Source of the DNA: Chara braunii
Lineage: Eukaryota; Streptophyta; Charophyceae; Charales; Characeae
NCBI GenBank assembly: GCA_003427395.1
Contig: BFEA01001104.1
Coordinates: 3,330-23,561 of the forward strand
Length of the DNA: 20,232 nt
Direction of reading: 5' to 3'
Part shown: one piece after another, positions 1-8,155 of the stretch
How the letters are laid out: every line of letters begins with the position of its first letter
How positions within the stretch are numbered: the first letter of the stretch is position 1
Made by a program: the position numbers and the translations under genes
Notes under the pieces: model-generated
Told to the model about the DNA's origin: nothing
The model's database searches: none
Seen by the model: the letters and a program-made list of their open reading frames with translations, nothing else

Positions 1-25
1 AAAAAAAAAAAAAAAAAAAAAAAAA
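1..25. repeat. poly(A) tract at window edge
   Basis: Twenty-five A residues open the window and are followed abruptly by GC-rich sequence. Long A tails here mark the 3' ends of non-LTR elements, so this may be the tail of a plus-strand element lying left of the window. That is inference, because the body is not visible. Confidence 0.6.
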
Positions 26-713
26 GGGGCCGGGGCACGAAACGACACTTTCTTGCTATCCAACGGCGGGCGCGTTCAGATATTAATGCGCATCAACGCC
101 CGCCGTGTACCCGGCCCCGTGGGCGCGCTCTCTCGTTTAGTGGTGCGCTGTGAACAATTCGGTACCCGCGCCACTCTGCACAACACCCCTCCGTCGATCG
201 CCTTCATACGCCGGCCCGAATCAAAACTTCGGGCTGATTCCGGCACGCAGCGGAACCCGACCTCCCCCCCGCAGGCCCACCGCGCTTAAGGGGCAGGATA
301 TTACGTATTTTTAGGGGAATAAAAAAAATATTAAAATACCAGGCCGCGGACAGGGCCTCATTGGCCGCGGCCACGGCCAAATTGCCCGCGACCTAGGCCG
401 CGGGTGTCACGTAGGCGAAGAAGTCAATGGGTTACTCGAGCAACTGGCAACATCGACCAGGGTTTGGAGTGAGCAGTAGCCCTTCAATGGTATCAATTTT
501 CAACGACTTATCTGGCGCCCTTCGGCTGTGGGTGAAGAGGTACGGAAGGCAATGGTGGATCTCCAAGCTCAAAATGGACTACAACACACTCTACTGGCCG
601 GCCAACAGCCGGTGATCCCTCCAAATTATTGTGAAGTGACCTATGTCATTGCTGATTTATCCGTTATATTATTTATTTAATTCATTGTCAAAATGCTTCC
701 GTGTATTTTGATC
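26..713. other. non-coding region, GC-rich first part
   Basis: No supported gene. About 26-295 is rich in G+C and CpG and contrasts with the AT-rich DNA after 300. The short open frames here match no family I know and have no conserved motif. At 342-405 several GGCCGCGG and CCGCGGCC palindromes cluster. 430-640 is mixed sequence with short open frames (for example 427-615, 62 residues) that I cannot assign. The stretch ends at the insertion point of LINE copy A. Confidence 0.5.
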
Positions 714-804
714 TTTTTTTTTTTTTTTTTTTTTTAACAGTCCGCGCTGATGCTAGGGATGCTGATAGGAGCAGACAACACTAGCACCCCCGGAAAGGTT
801 CCAT

Positions 805-850
805 CTATTGGTGGGGAGCAGCACCTGCTGGAAACCGGGTCCAGCGCCCC
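805..850 (-). promoter_or_regulatory. 46-nt double-hairpin 3' module, copy A
   Basis: Matches the LINE-2 module except at the fourth base (A to G) and in the loop of hairpin 2. Both stems are intact. It lies 69 nt from the A tail, almost as in LINE-2, with homologous sequence between. Confidence 0.75.
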
Positions 851-864
851 TTTGAACAATGTAA

Positions 865-1414
865 GGGTCTCGTTAGATACTCCTAAAAGAATCCTAAAAT
901 TTTTAGGACGAGTCCTAAAGGATTTTTAGGATTTTGTGCGGCATTGTTACACGCAATCCTAAAAATCATCTTTTAGGATTTGTCCTAAAAGGTCTCCCGC
1001 GGTCGGTTTTCATATGCGCATACGCAGCCGCGTCGCCAATGTCCGTCCATTCCTGCCAATGTCCGTCCAATCCCCACCAACGGCTACCGTTCGTGGCCGT
1101 TTCCTGCGTCGACCCGCAGAAAAACGCCGATGTCCGACCACTGACCCGACCGACCGCTTCTGCACCAGCAACTCCGTGTCGACGGTGCCATGCGCACGAC
1201 GCAATGAGTCCGTGAAACGCGGGAATCCTAAACTTTTCAGTAGGTCGGGGGCTACTGGAAAATTTAGGACGATTTTGCCTGGGGAATCCTAAATCCTTTA
1301 GGACTCGTCCTAACACCGTTTTCACATTTTCGATCTCAAAATTGGATTTAGGATTGCGTGCAACCAAGACGCAATCCTAAAAACAGGCACTTTTAGGAGT
1401 GTCTAACGAGACCC
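865..1414. mobile_element. Tourist-like (PIF/Harbinger) MITE, 550 bp
   Basis: Terminal inverted repeats begin GGGTCTCGTTAGA on both strands and match over about 25 bp (865-889 against 1390-1414), with one T/C difference. Direct TAA copies flank it at 862-864 and 1415-1417, the 3-bp TWA duplication typical of PIF/Harbinger transposons. Many copies of TCCTAAA/TTTAGGA crowd both subterminal regions (about 880-990 and 1225-1400). A central GC-rich part (1000-1220) has open frames on both strands but no transposase motif. It is therefore non-autonomous and would depend on a transposase from elsewhere. It sits inside LINE copy A and is younger than it. Confidence 0.88.
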
Positions 1415-1478
1415 TAATTGTGGAATAATCCCCTGCCGGCATTGATTACCGTGGTCCTCACGGGATTAACTGAGCAGG

Positions 1479-1838
1479 GGCGGAGGTGGCAGGGATGGGG
1501 ACCAACGTCTAGGGCCCGGGGGGCACGGGGCCCCATGGCATTTTGGCCATCCCTCCCCCCCCTTGTGAATAACAATGAGACAAAACTGAGTGTGCTCTGC
1601 TGATACGTGAGTAGTCTGTGTCTAGACCCCTTCTTGCAGGATTCCCACCATTGCCAGCGGGTGAGGAGGGAAGGGGTCCCCGAAGTCCTGCGCCGGTCTG
1701 AGCGGGATCCCTGGATAGATAGCCATCCATTTATGACACTGAAGCCTGTAATCCCGCTTCATCTCTGTATGAGAATCTTCTTCCTCTGCCTTATGTTGAT
1801 CAATCTGTTAATCTTCCGACCATGTCACCTTGGCCATC
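1479..1838. other. non-coding region, unassigned
   Basis: No supported gene. It includes a C/G-rich patch at 1508-1562 and otherwise unremarkable sequence. It could be a diverged upstream extension of LINE copy A, since there is weak resemblance around 1660-1690 to the LINE-2 3' UTR near 14930-14960. That resemblance is too weak to rely on. Confidence 0.4.
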
Positions 1839-1852
1839 CATCCTCCCCTTGA

Positions 1853-1854
<2 letters not shown>

Positions 1855-1895
<41 letters not shown>

Positions 1896-1986
1896 ACCCT
1901 CTGCGACAAGGGTGGCTCCAGTCTATTGGTGGGGAGCATCACCTGCTGGAAAGTGGGTCCAGCGTCCCTATTGAATCAAAAAGAGT
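1855..1986 (-). mobile_element. LINE 3' end, copy B (132 bp, perfect TSD)
   Basis: A minus-strand insertion with a 36-nt poly(A) tail (T run 1855-1890) and a 96-bp body. The body carries the 46-nt hairpin module (1923-1968). The target-site duplication CATCCTCCCCTTGATC is perfect over 16 bp at 1839-1854 and 1987-2002, so both ends are fixed. Perfect TSD and long tail suggest a fairly recent event. It lacks the extra hairpin and surrounding sequence that A and D have between module and tail. It is either an extreme 5' truncation of a LINE or a short non-autonomous element using the same 3' end. Confidence 0.9.
1923..1968 (-). promoter_or_regulatory. 46-nt double-hairpin 3' module, copy B
   Basis: Stems are identical to LINE-2; loop 1 reads CCCACTT in place of CCCGGTT. 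It lies 32 nt from the A tail, so the intervening sequence is shorter than in copies A and D. Confidence 0.75.
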
Positions 1987-2032
1987 CATCCTCCCCTTGA
2001 TCTGATAAGATTCTGTTGGATTTCGTGATTCC

Positions 2033-2051
2033 TTTTTTTTTTTTTTTTTTT
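2033..2051. repeat. poly(T) tract
   Basis: A 19-nt T run. It could be the tail of another minus-strand element, but the sequence to its right (2052-2170) has no hairpin module and no recognised homology, so only the homopolymer is called. Confidence 0.6.
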
Positions 2052-2173
2052 GAATTGTAAAGTCAGTCCTCAGGAACATCATTGAACCACCAGTACACGG
2101 CCCCGGCCTTGCAGAAAAATGATCTTGTCACCACAAAAAAATCGGGGCCTGGGGAAGGCCTGGTAGTGCCACA

Positions 2174-2562
2174 GGGGAGGAAGTGGTTGGCCCAAAGAGA
2201 AAGGGCAAATGGACTGTTGCTTTGCCCGCTGGTTCAGTCCACAGATGTGAAAACACGTGGTTTGATGAGAGAGAATCAGCTGCAGAAAAAAATTAAAAAG
2301 AATAAATTTTCATAATGACAAAACGCCGCCACATGGCAGGCATGCAGTATAGGAGAGCAGAAAGTGCTCATTACTTGGGGAGGAAGAGGTGGGCCCAGAG
2401 AGAAAGAGCAAATGGACTGTTGCTTTGCCCGCTGGTTCTGTCCACGCATGTGAAAACACGTGCTTGAATGAGACAGCCTCAGCTGCAGAAAAAGAATAAA
2501 AATCCAAACGCCCGCCACATGGAAGACATGCAGTATAGGAGGGCAGAAAGCGCTCAAAATTG
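2174..2562. repeat. two-copy tandem duplication, about 204-bp period
   Basis: Unit 1 (2174-2377) and unit 2 (2378-2562) align along nearly their whole length. Both contain CAAATGGACTGTTGCTTTGC, the TGTGAAAACACGTG palindromic segment, TCAGCTGCAGAAAAA and the segment ATGCAGTATAGGAG. Unit 2 is shorter because of small internal deletions. The antisense open frames over this region appear twice for the same reason, and they carry no recognisable domain. Function unknown. Confidence 0.8.
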
Positions 2563-2707
2563 AGGAAAACGGGCAGAAAAGCCCAACATGTGAAAACTTT
2601 GCAGCGAATCACAATTTCGTTTTTCATTTTTCATTCGACGTCTGCATCTGCGCCTGTGCTGTGTCTCCATAGGGGCACAGAAAAGTGAAGTACTTTGCAG
2701 TGATTTA

Positions 2708-3114
2708 GGGCCTCACCGCACCACTGTCAAAAATGCGATTTTCGACAGTTCCTCTTCGCCACACAGGCTGTCGAAGTCGGAGAACGGAAGAAAATTCGCG
2801 AGTTGTCAGAGAATGGTTCTCGACACCTCCTGTAAAAAGTTGATGAATCCCCAGCCTGCTACTCCGATGCTTTCGACAGTCCTCAGTTGCGCCATCGACT
2901 TTGCTTCGAAATTTGTTGAGTGGGGGTAAGGTCGGGATGGACTAATGTGTGGTACCCTCAGGCGCGTTCGTCTTTTTCCATCTTGCTTTCACAAGTGCGT
3001 GCAATATACAGTGCTGTGTGGCGAAGGGGGGGGTAACTGTCAAATGGAGGCTGTCGAATTTGTTCTGACAGCCGTCAATTTTTTTTGCCTTTCGACTGTG
3101 GTGCGGCAAGGTCC
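2708..3114. mobile_element. Tourist-like (PIF/Harbinger) MITE, 407 bp
   Basis: The left terminus GGGCCTCACCGCACCACTGTC pairs with a right terminus whose reverse complement begins GGACCTTGCCGCACCACAGTC. TTA copies at 2705-2707 and 3115-3117 give the expected 3-bp TWA duplication. Internal CGACAGT/TGTCGAA words recur near both ends, for example CTTCGCCACACAG at 2754-2766 and its inverse near 3013-3026. No coding potential. The termini differ from the element at 865-1414, so this is a separate family. Confidence 0.75.
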
Positions 3115-3216
3115 TTAGTTTTTCACTTCTCAGTGGAATGATGCAATTTTTGGTTAAAAAGGGTTTCTGGTTCTCTTATAAATAGTATTAAAAAAACGCT
3201 GAAATTTTGGGTCTCC

Positions 3217-3522
3217 GTTAACCGCCTCTCCTCTATTGTCTTCTGAGCGCTCTCCTGCCAAACGCCAACCAAACCATTCATAGTGCAACTGAATATGGCG
3301 CACACCATTCTGTGTCTCCATACGGGTGCAGGAGAATAAAGTCCTCCTGCCTTGTCCCTTACCTTTTTTGAGTGACGGCCCGTTGAGGAAAACACGGAGT
3401 GCTGTAGGAATCTGCACGTGTATTAGGCCCAGGAAGTGTGCCATATTCAGTTGCACTATGAACCGTTTGGTTGGCGTTTGGAAGGAGAGCGCTCAGAAGA
3501 CAATAGAGGAGAGGCAGTTACC
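3217..3522. mobile_element. element with long inverted repeats, 306 bp
   Basis: The left arm (3217-3305) and right arm (3436-3522) are inverted copies of about 88 bp at high identity, with only scattered mismatches. They share the segments CCTCTCCTCTATTGTC and ATAGTGCAACTGAATATGGC. The 130-bp centre has no coding motif. Long arms with a short core suggest a MULE-like or foldback-like non-autonomous DNA transposon. I could not find a convincing target duplication, so the superfamily is open. LINE copy E inserted 48 bp to its right. A transcript through this locus would form a stable hairpin. Confidence 0.75.
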
Positions 3523-3570
3523 CTAAGATTTTGCAGAAGGATCTCATGCGGAGCAAAAAGTTCCTCTGTT

Positions 3571-4028
3571 GGGGTGGGAGTCGTCAGCACACATCTGGGT
3601 ATACTGCCGCTCTGGGATGAAGTATGGCAATGGTGGACTTTCCACTGGGAGAAGTATGTTGGCGCAGAATGGCCCTGGACAGACGAATGGATTCTACACA
3701 GTGAGTGCAATAGCCAAAGTAACCTGCAACAGGGACGGGGGTACGTTGCCTTGGTGTGTAAAGGAGCGGTGATGCACAGCATCTGGAAAGGAAGAAATGT
3801 CAAAGTCTTCAATGGGGACAGCCTCTCCAAGCATCAACAAATTGCGCTGGCAAAAGAATAGATCCGACTGGCTCTTTTGACAGATTGGAGGTCCACTAGG
3901 GGAAGAAATGGAAGGAGCTTAATCTGGTTTTTGAATACTTGGGGAAAAAAGGAGGCGTTGGCAGAGGTTCCCGCAGGAGGAGAACTGCAGATATCTAATT
4001 GGTTACTACCAGATAGTCGGAACACCTA
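3571..4028 (+). pseudogene. LINE ORF2 C-terminal fragment (zf-RVT region)
   Basis: The frame runs through to a TAG at 3859-3861, then continues in the same frame to 4028. It shows LPLWDEVWQWWTFHWEKYV and, further on, SIWKGRNVKVFNG. These resemble the tryptophan-rich end of plant L1 ORF2 proteins after the zf-RVT zinc-binding motif, where W-K-x-R-N-x-x-x-F is usual. The same region occurs in LINE-2 around 15400-15620 but with different sequence, so E and LINE-2 are different families. Endonuclease and reverse transcriptase are absent through truncation. Confidence 0.75.
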
Positions 4029-4358
4029 AGACTTCATCCAAGGAGTATGATCACATTAAGTGCGGCAGTTAAATCCAAGAGTTATTGTTAGATAAACAGC
4101 ATAGGCTGTATGGAGGTTGATGATTGTTATTTTTAACTTGCCCTGGCCTGGCAACCCCCTCCTTTTTTCTGAGCATTCAAGTCTATCTTTTTTTGGGACG
4201 TATGACTTAAGAGATAGACAGAGCAGAGAATGGGACGCTGGACCCCATTTCCAGCATGGTGCGTTCCAACCGGCCCGGGTTGAATTGTGAGGTCCCTGGC
4301 CTCTCAGCACTCTGTTTTGGAAATAAAGTTTCAACTTCTCAAAAAGAAAAAAAAAGAA
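3571..4358 (+). mobile_element. 5'-truncated LINE, copy E (788 bp, perfect TSD)
   Basis: Flanked by a perfect 16-bp duplication, AAAAAGTTCCTCTGTT, at 3555-3570 and 4359-4374. The insert begins inside ORF2 and ends in an A-rich tail (4341-4358) just after an AATAAA word at 4322-4327. Its coding part encodes the C-terminal end of a plant-type L1 reverse transcriptase protein. The 3' UTR contains the first hairpin of the shared module at 4232-4256. This is a typical truncated L1 insertion produced by target-primed reverse transcription. Confidence 0.9.
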
Positions 4359-4374
4359 AAAAAGTTCCTCTGTT

Positions 4375-4544
4375 CCAAAAAAAACAAAAAAATAAAAAAG
4401 GTCCTCTGTTTTTCATTGTTATCAACTCTAATTCATCATCATCAGGCACCTGCTTCTGACACCCGAAATGCACCAGATGCGGGTCCTCTCTCCTGTGGCT
4501 GCTTGACTGGGTGTCAACAAGTGAAAACACCGGCCTCCAACAAA
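4375..4544. other. A-rich and mixed non-coding sequence
   Basis: 4375-4400 continues the A-rich target sequence into which copy E inserted; GTCCTCTGTTTTT at 4401 echoes the TSD by local duplication. A short CATCATCATCA run lies near 4434-4445. The lysine-rich open frames across here come from the A tract. Confidence 0.5.
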
Positions 4545-4712
4545 CCTTCTGTAGATCGGATCGGCCAGATTCGAACTCCGGTGGCTAGGAAGGGAACCGG
4601 ATGTCGCTGCGGTTAGCGCTTGCGCGCAACTCGCCGCCGCAGTCACAGCTCTATGTGCCACTATCGTCAGTTTCCAGGGTAGTGCTGTGCCGCTTAACCA
4701 CCATGGTTCGCC
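4545..4712 (-). mobile_element. tRNA-like / SINE-like remnant
   Basis: The minus strand carries GAGTTCGAATCTG (near 4567-4580), a good RNA polymerase III B box, and upstream TGGTTAAGCGGC (near 4692-4703), a good A box. They are about 110 nt apart, longer than in a normal tRNA. A weaker A-box-like stretch, CGAGTTGCGCGCAAGCGC, lies nearer the B box. The D and anticodon arms do not close properly and the T stem is out of register. No clear tail or target duplication was found. A decayed tRNA-derived SINE is the simplest reading; chance is possible. Confidence 0.35.
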
Positions 4713-5113
4713 CATGGCGGTTAGGGTATGAAGACCTTTCGTCATCTAGAGGAAACACGTCTCGGAGTCCTGGTTTGGAGTCGGGTCTATCGTCTATTAG
4801 TGGCTGCTCTTCCCGTCCTAATCATAATTATACTTAGACAACAGAAGTCGATGGCACGACCAGGGCATAGGGGAATCATATGAAGACCCCTGGAGGAACC
4901 AACTCTCCCCCAGCCTGGGGAGCTACGTGAAGGAGTCGAAGGCGTGCAAAGAAGGTATATCGGTCAACACATTAAATGGCCTGATTGGAGGAGAATGTAC
5001 TGTTCATATTCTAATTTATATGAAGCCTCCTATTATTGAATATCCTGCCTACGTAAAGCGATATAAGTAGTTGTGGTGTGTTTTTCTTGTGACGAATCCA
5101 GTACTTAACGGAC
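4713..5113. other. non-coding region, possibly LINE-1 5' UTR
   Basis: No gene motif seen. The part nearest LINE-1 ORF1 (about 4850-5113) may be its 5' untranslated region because of position, but no homologous copy in the window confirms this and the 5' end of LINE-1 is not defined. Confidence 0.3.
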
Positions 5114-5776
5114 ATGGAAATGAACCAACAGGGTGAGGATGGGGGAACGGATAGGCGGGTCTACACGACAAAGGAGAAAAAACAGACTAATGAACTGTTG
5201 GATGCGTGCTTCAAAGACGGTATTCTACTAGCAGGACTGGACATTGGGGTTGCAGGTATGACCGAGGATATTGCCCGTTTTGATCTTAACGAAGAAATTT
5301 CCGAACAAAACATCGAATGGTTGAAGAAGCATGCGGTAACAATCCAGTTCCAGAATGACGCTATAACTCTCTCTAACAAGATGAGAAAAAGGCTGGTGAG
5401 AGTGTCCGAAAACTCCTGGTATGGTGCTGGGCTAATTGACGAAAACGTTAAGCGAGGTCGTTGCCAAAGCGAGGGAAAGAACCTGTGCTCCTTTGTCTCT
5501 TCACAGGCTAACGTGGTGGAGTGGATGCTGCACAAAACGATTGATGTCGTCTATGCAGAGGGAAAGGAATATCGTGTTTCCTTTATCCCCTGGATGACCT
5601 TCGCAGAGATGCAGGACTTCAAAGATGGAGTTTCGAAAATCTTCTGGATTATATGTCCACGAGTGCCCCTGCAATTGATATCAGCACTGCAGGCCGCAGT
5701 CGAGAAAACCTTCGGGGAAGCACTTTTGTCCACCCGAGAGAACAGGATGAGGAGGAACCGGAATTGGGGATGGTGA
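5114..5776 (+). pseudogene. LINE-1 ORF1, N-terminal part (DUF4283-like)
   Basis: This 220-residue open frame starts with ATG at 5114, the first ATG in a frame that leads into recognisable ORF1 sequence. Residues about 100-205 resemble the DUF4283 domain of plant L1 ORF1 proteins: a basic strand (EYRVSFIPWMTF), then FWIICPRVPLQLISAL, the counterpart of the usual W-[IV]-x-[IV]-P-x-[LV]-P-L block, then an acidic helix ending TFGEALL. Such proteins bind the element's RNA in a ribonucleoprotein particle. After about residue 190 the family sequence moves to another frame (see 5653-5952), so the last 30 residues here are out of frame. The assignment rests on pattern recognition. Confidence 0.6.
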
Positions 5777-6686
5777 GGTTTGATTTGGAAACAAAAGCAA
5801 AGGACAGGATAAGGTCGAGGTTAGTCGTCGGGATACCAAATCAGGGAGACTACTATTTTCGAATTGAGGTAATCTCGGCAAATACCCCTTGGTGCGACCA
5901 ATGTCGAACTTTCTATCACACTGGAACTGACCCTTGTTGTCCGTCACTATAGAAGCAGTTCATGACCCCCTCGCAGATGCAGTGGAAAAGCCTACTGCCC
6001 CTGAAGCACACTTCTCAGGCTTTGTACCGATTGGGGAATTGCCCCCGCTGACAGGGTTTCGACGGTTCCTATTTTGAAGGAACAAGGAAGACAGGCGACG
6101 TAATCGGAATTGGAGAGAGGGAGTTGGGAATAGTCGAGACCGATCTTATAAGGAAGTAGTTAAGTCAGATAGCTCTGTGCGTAGCAGGAATGAAGGTGGG
6201 AAGGGAAAGAGAAATCTAAAGAATAACAGACAAGAAAAAGAAAAAAGGAATCCCAACCATTTAAGGAATCAAACCTCAAAGGGGAATCTTGTGAACGAAA
6301 TGGACGCTGAGGATGAAGAATCTGAAGAGGATGAAGAAGATACTGAATCGAAGCTAGAAGGGCACGCAGTGAATGTACTATCAGGGAAAGGATTTCGAGG
6401 AAAGAAAGGTGATCCTTCTTCCCCCCATCAGAAACGGGTTCCGGTGGGGGGAGGCGAGTCAGACGACAAGGCAGAGTCGGGAGCTTTGGGAGAGGGGACA
6501 AGTGGGGAAGGGGCACCTGGTGTTGGAGTGGGCCTCCCAGCTGCAAATCCTATCATCACCCTAAATGCATCCAATGCAAGTGTTCCGAGAATTTTTGTTC
6601 TGTTAATTCTTGCCAACTCAAGCAATGGAGTAATGGTTATGGCAAATATGCTCGCAAATGGAGTCATGGAGCTGCCAACCGCGTAA
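5653..6686 (+). pseudogene. LINE-1 ORF1, zinc knuckle and charged tail (frameshifted)
   Basis: Continuation of ORF1 in two more frames. Frame one (to the stop at 5950-5952) has VRFDLETKAKDRIRSRLVVG, then a zinc-knuckle-like WCDQCRTFYHTGTDPCC (C-x2-C-x4-H-x5-C, one residue longer than the classical CCHC knuckle in its last spacer). Frame two runs from 5952 to 6686 with one internal stop near 6076. It encodes a hydrophilic tail with a basic block (GGKGKRNLKNNRQEKEKR) and an acidic block (DAEDEESEEDEEDTESK). Knuckle plus low-complexity tail is common in plant L1 ORF1. At least two frameshifts and a stop disable it. Confidence 0.6.
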
Positions 6687-7134
6687 GCGGAAGAAGCGTT
6701 GACTGAATCAGTCATCCCGGCCAAGGCGAAGAAGCTAGTGCCGACCTGTTTGAAATTACGAGTCATTCCGACACTACGTGTGGGAGTCGACAAAGCGCAA
6801 GACAGTCTGGGGAATAGAGCGAGACTATATTACATTTCCTAGACGCGCGAATGACAAACAACGTCAAACAACTGCTGCTCTCCTTGGATAAGGACTGGTT
6901 CCCCCTCTCCACCCTTGGCTCTCCCTTGAATGATGGCTTTGGATTGCATTAGCTTCAAAGGCTATTTCACGCCCAGAACAATCGCGAGGTGGCTGTTTCA
7001 CTCAGCGCATAGACAGACTCTCTTCTCTGCCTCGTTCGTAAATACACTCCGTCAACCATGGGAGGAACCAATGATGGAAGGAAATTCTGACTGTATCCGA
7101 AGGAGGAAGACAGGGGAGACAAACCTGAAACTCG
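6687..7134 (+). other. LINE-1 ORF1-ORF2 junction region
   Basis: About 450 bp between the ORF1 tail and the endonuclease. No domain recognised; the short open frames lack conserved motifs. It probably holds the decayed end of ORF1 and the spacer before ORF2. Confidence 0.4.
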
Positions 7135-8155
7135 GTGACTGCATCCATGGCAAACACGGCACAGGGACGAGGAATGCCTCTTAGAGGTAATCTCCATATT
7201 CCATCATGGAACGTACGCGGTTTGTGCGATAATAACAAGAAATACAAGAGACAACGGCTGAAAAGCTGGACTCATACTAACAAGGTACACAAAGTTTGCA
7301 TTCAAGAATCCAAGTCAGATGAGTCTCGCATGAAAGATGTCCTGAAGTGGTGGAAGGGCAAACACTTTCGGGCACCTGATCCATCACGGGGAGAGAATCA
7401 AATACAAGTCTTAGGTTCAAGGGGAGGTGTTGGTATTCTGATACACAGAGATTTGGAAGTTACTATTGTAGATCAGATGATGGATATCTGGGGGAGATGG
7501 ATTTGGGTAAAATTGCTCATTGAAAATGAACCCTGGACGTCGTGGACGATAATGTCAATCTACACCCCGGTGTGCTATAACGAACGTCTGACCTTCCTTT
7601 CGGAACTTCCAAGCTTTCTACCTGCCTCCAAGAATCTAGTTATAGGTCCTGATTGGAACATGACTTTGTCAATGAACCCAGGGCTGGATGGCCCTAACAG
7701 GGAACCGAGGCGAACCGATAGCAGATTGCTAAAGTGCCTTTATGCCCAAGGACTTACTGATGCTTACCGCATTTTACACCCTGAGCAACCGGGGTACACA
7801 TGGCATGACTCTCAGTCTCCGCCAGTTCGGAGAAGATTGGACTTTTTTTCTGATGAGGGGACGGGTCTGCCCGGTCTGGGACGCCTATATGCATGTCGAA
7901 TTACTCAGCCATTCCTTCTCAGATCATAACCCAATTGTTGCCTCCTTCAAACTTTGTTCCCAAGACAAATTTGGGAAGTCATGTTTCAAGTTGATTACCT
8001 TGCACCTCCAAGACGCAGAATCTGATGTTATCCAATGGATTCGAGAACACTTGAAACAGTGGAATGAAGCAAGAAAACTCTTCACTAGGGAAGAGGATTG
8101 GGCGGAGGTGGGTATGAGGATACTGCAAAACTCTCTAGTAATTTATCTCAACTAA
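7135..8155 (+). pseudogene. LINE-1 ORF2: APE-type endonuclease domain
   Basis: Nearly the full set of apurinic-endonuclease motifs is visible in order: SWNVRGL, CIQESK (the catalytic glutamate), GGVGILIHRDL, SIYTP, GPDWN (usually GDWN or GDFN), GYTW, RRRLDFF and SDHNPIVASF. The domain nicks target DNA to prime reverse transcription. The first seven motifs lie in one frame. SDHNP (7919 onward) lies in the next frame, and the shift falls at a T7 run (7843-7849): one T fewer would join RRRLDFF to the frame that holds SDHNP. Apart from that shift and G-to-P in GDWN, the domain is well preserved over roughly 240 residues. The start is uncertain; the ATG at 7147 is as plausible as the first codon of the frame. 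Confidence 0.85.

Larger units (their letters stand above)
714..1478 (-). mobile_element. LINE 3' end, copy A (interrupted by a MITE)
   Basis: On the minus strand this is a LINE 3' untranslated end with a 22-nt poly(A) tail (plus-strand T run 714-735). The body at 736-861 carries the 46-nt hairpin module at 805-850. Homology to the LINE-2 3' UTR resumes at about 1415-1478, beyond the MITE: 1432-1478 aligns with 14828-14873. The two halves therefore belong to one copy that was split later by the MITE at 865-1414. It has no coding part. Its upstream limit is unclear; similarity to LINE-2 fades near 1478. I found no target-site duplication. Confidence 0.75.

Noticed and set aside
966-1367. Overlapping open frames on both strands, up to 133 codons
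   Set aside because: They lie wholly inside the MITE, run into its TIR-proximal repeats and show no transposase motif.
4287-4530. Lysine-rich and phenylalanine-rich open frames on the two strands
   Set aside because: They translate the A-rich tail of LINE copy E and its A-rich target.
4545-4640. Functional tRNA gene on the minus strand
   Set aside because: The B box is good, but the T stem is out of register and the D and anticodon arms do not fold; A and B boxes are too far apart.
5161-5535. 124-codon antisense open frame opposite LINE-1 ORF1
   Set aside because: The sense frame has the domain-like pattern and neighbours in the expected order; the antisense frame has no recognisable feature.
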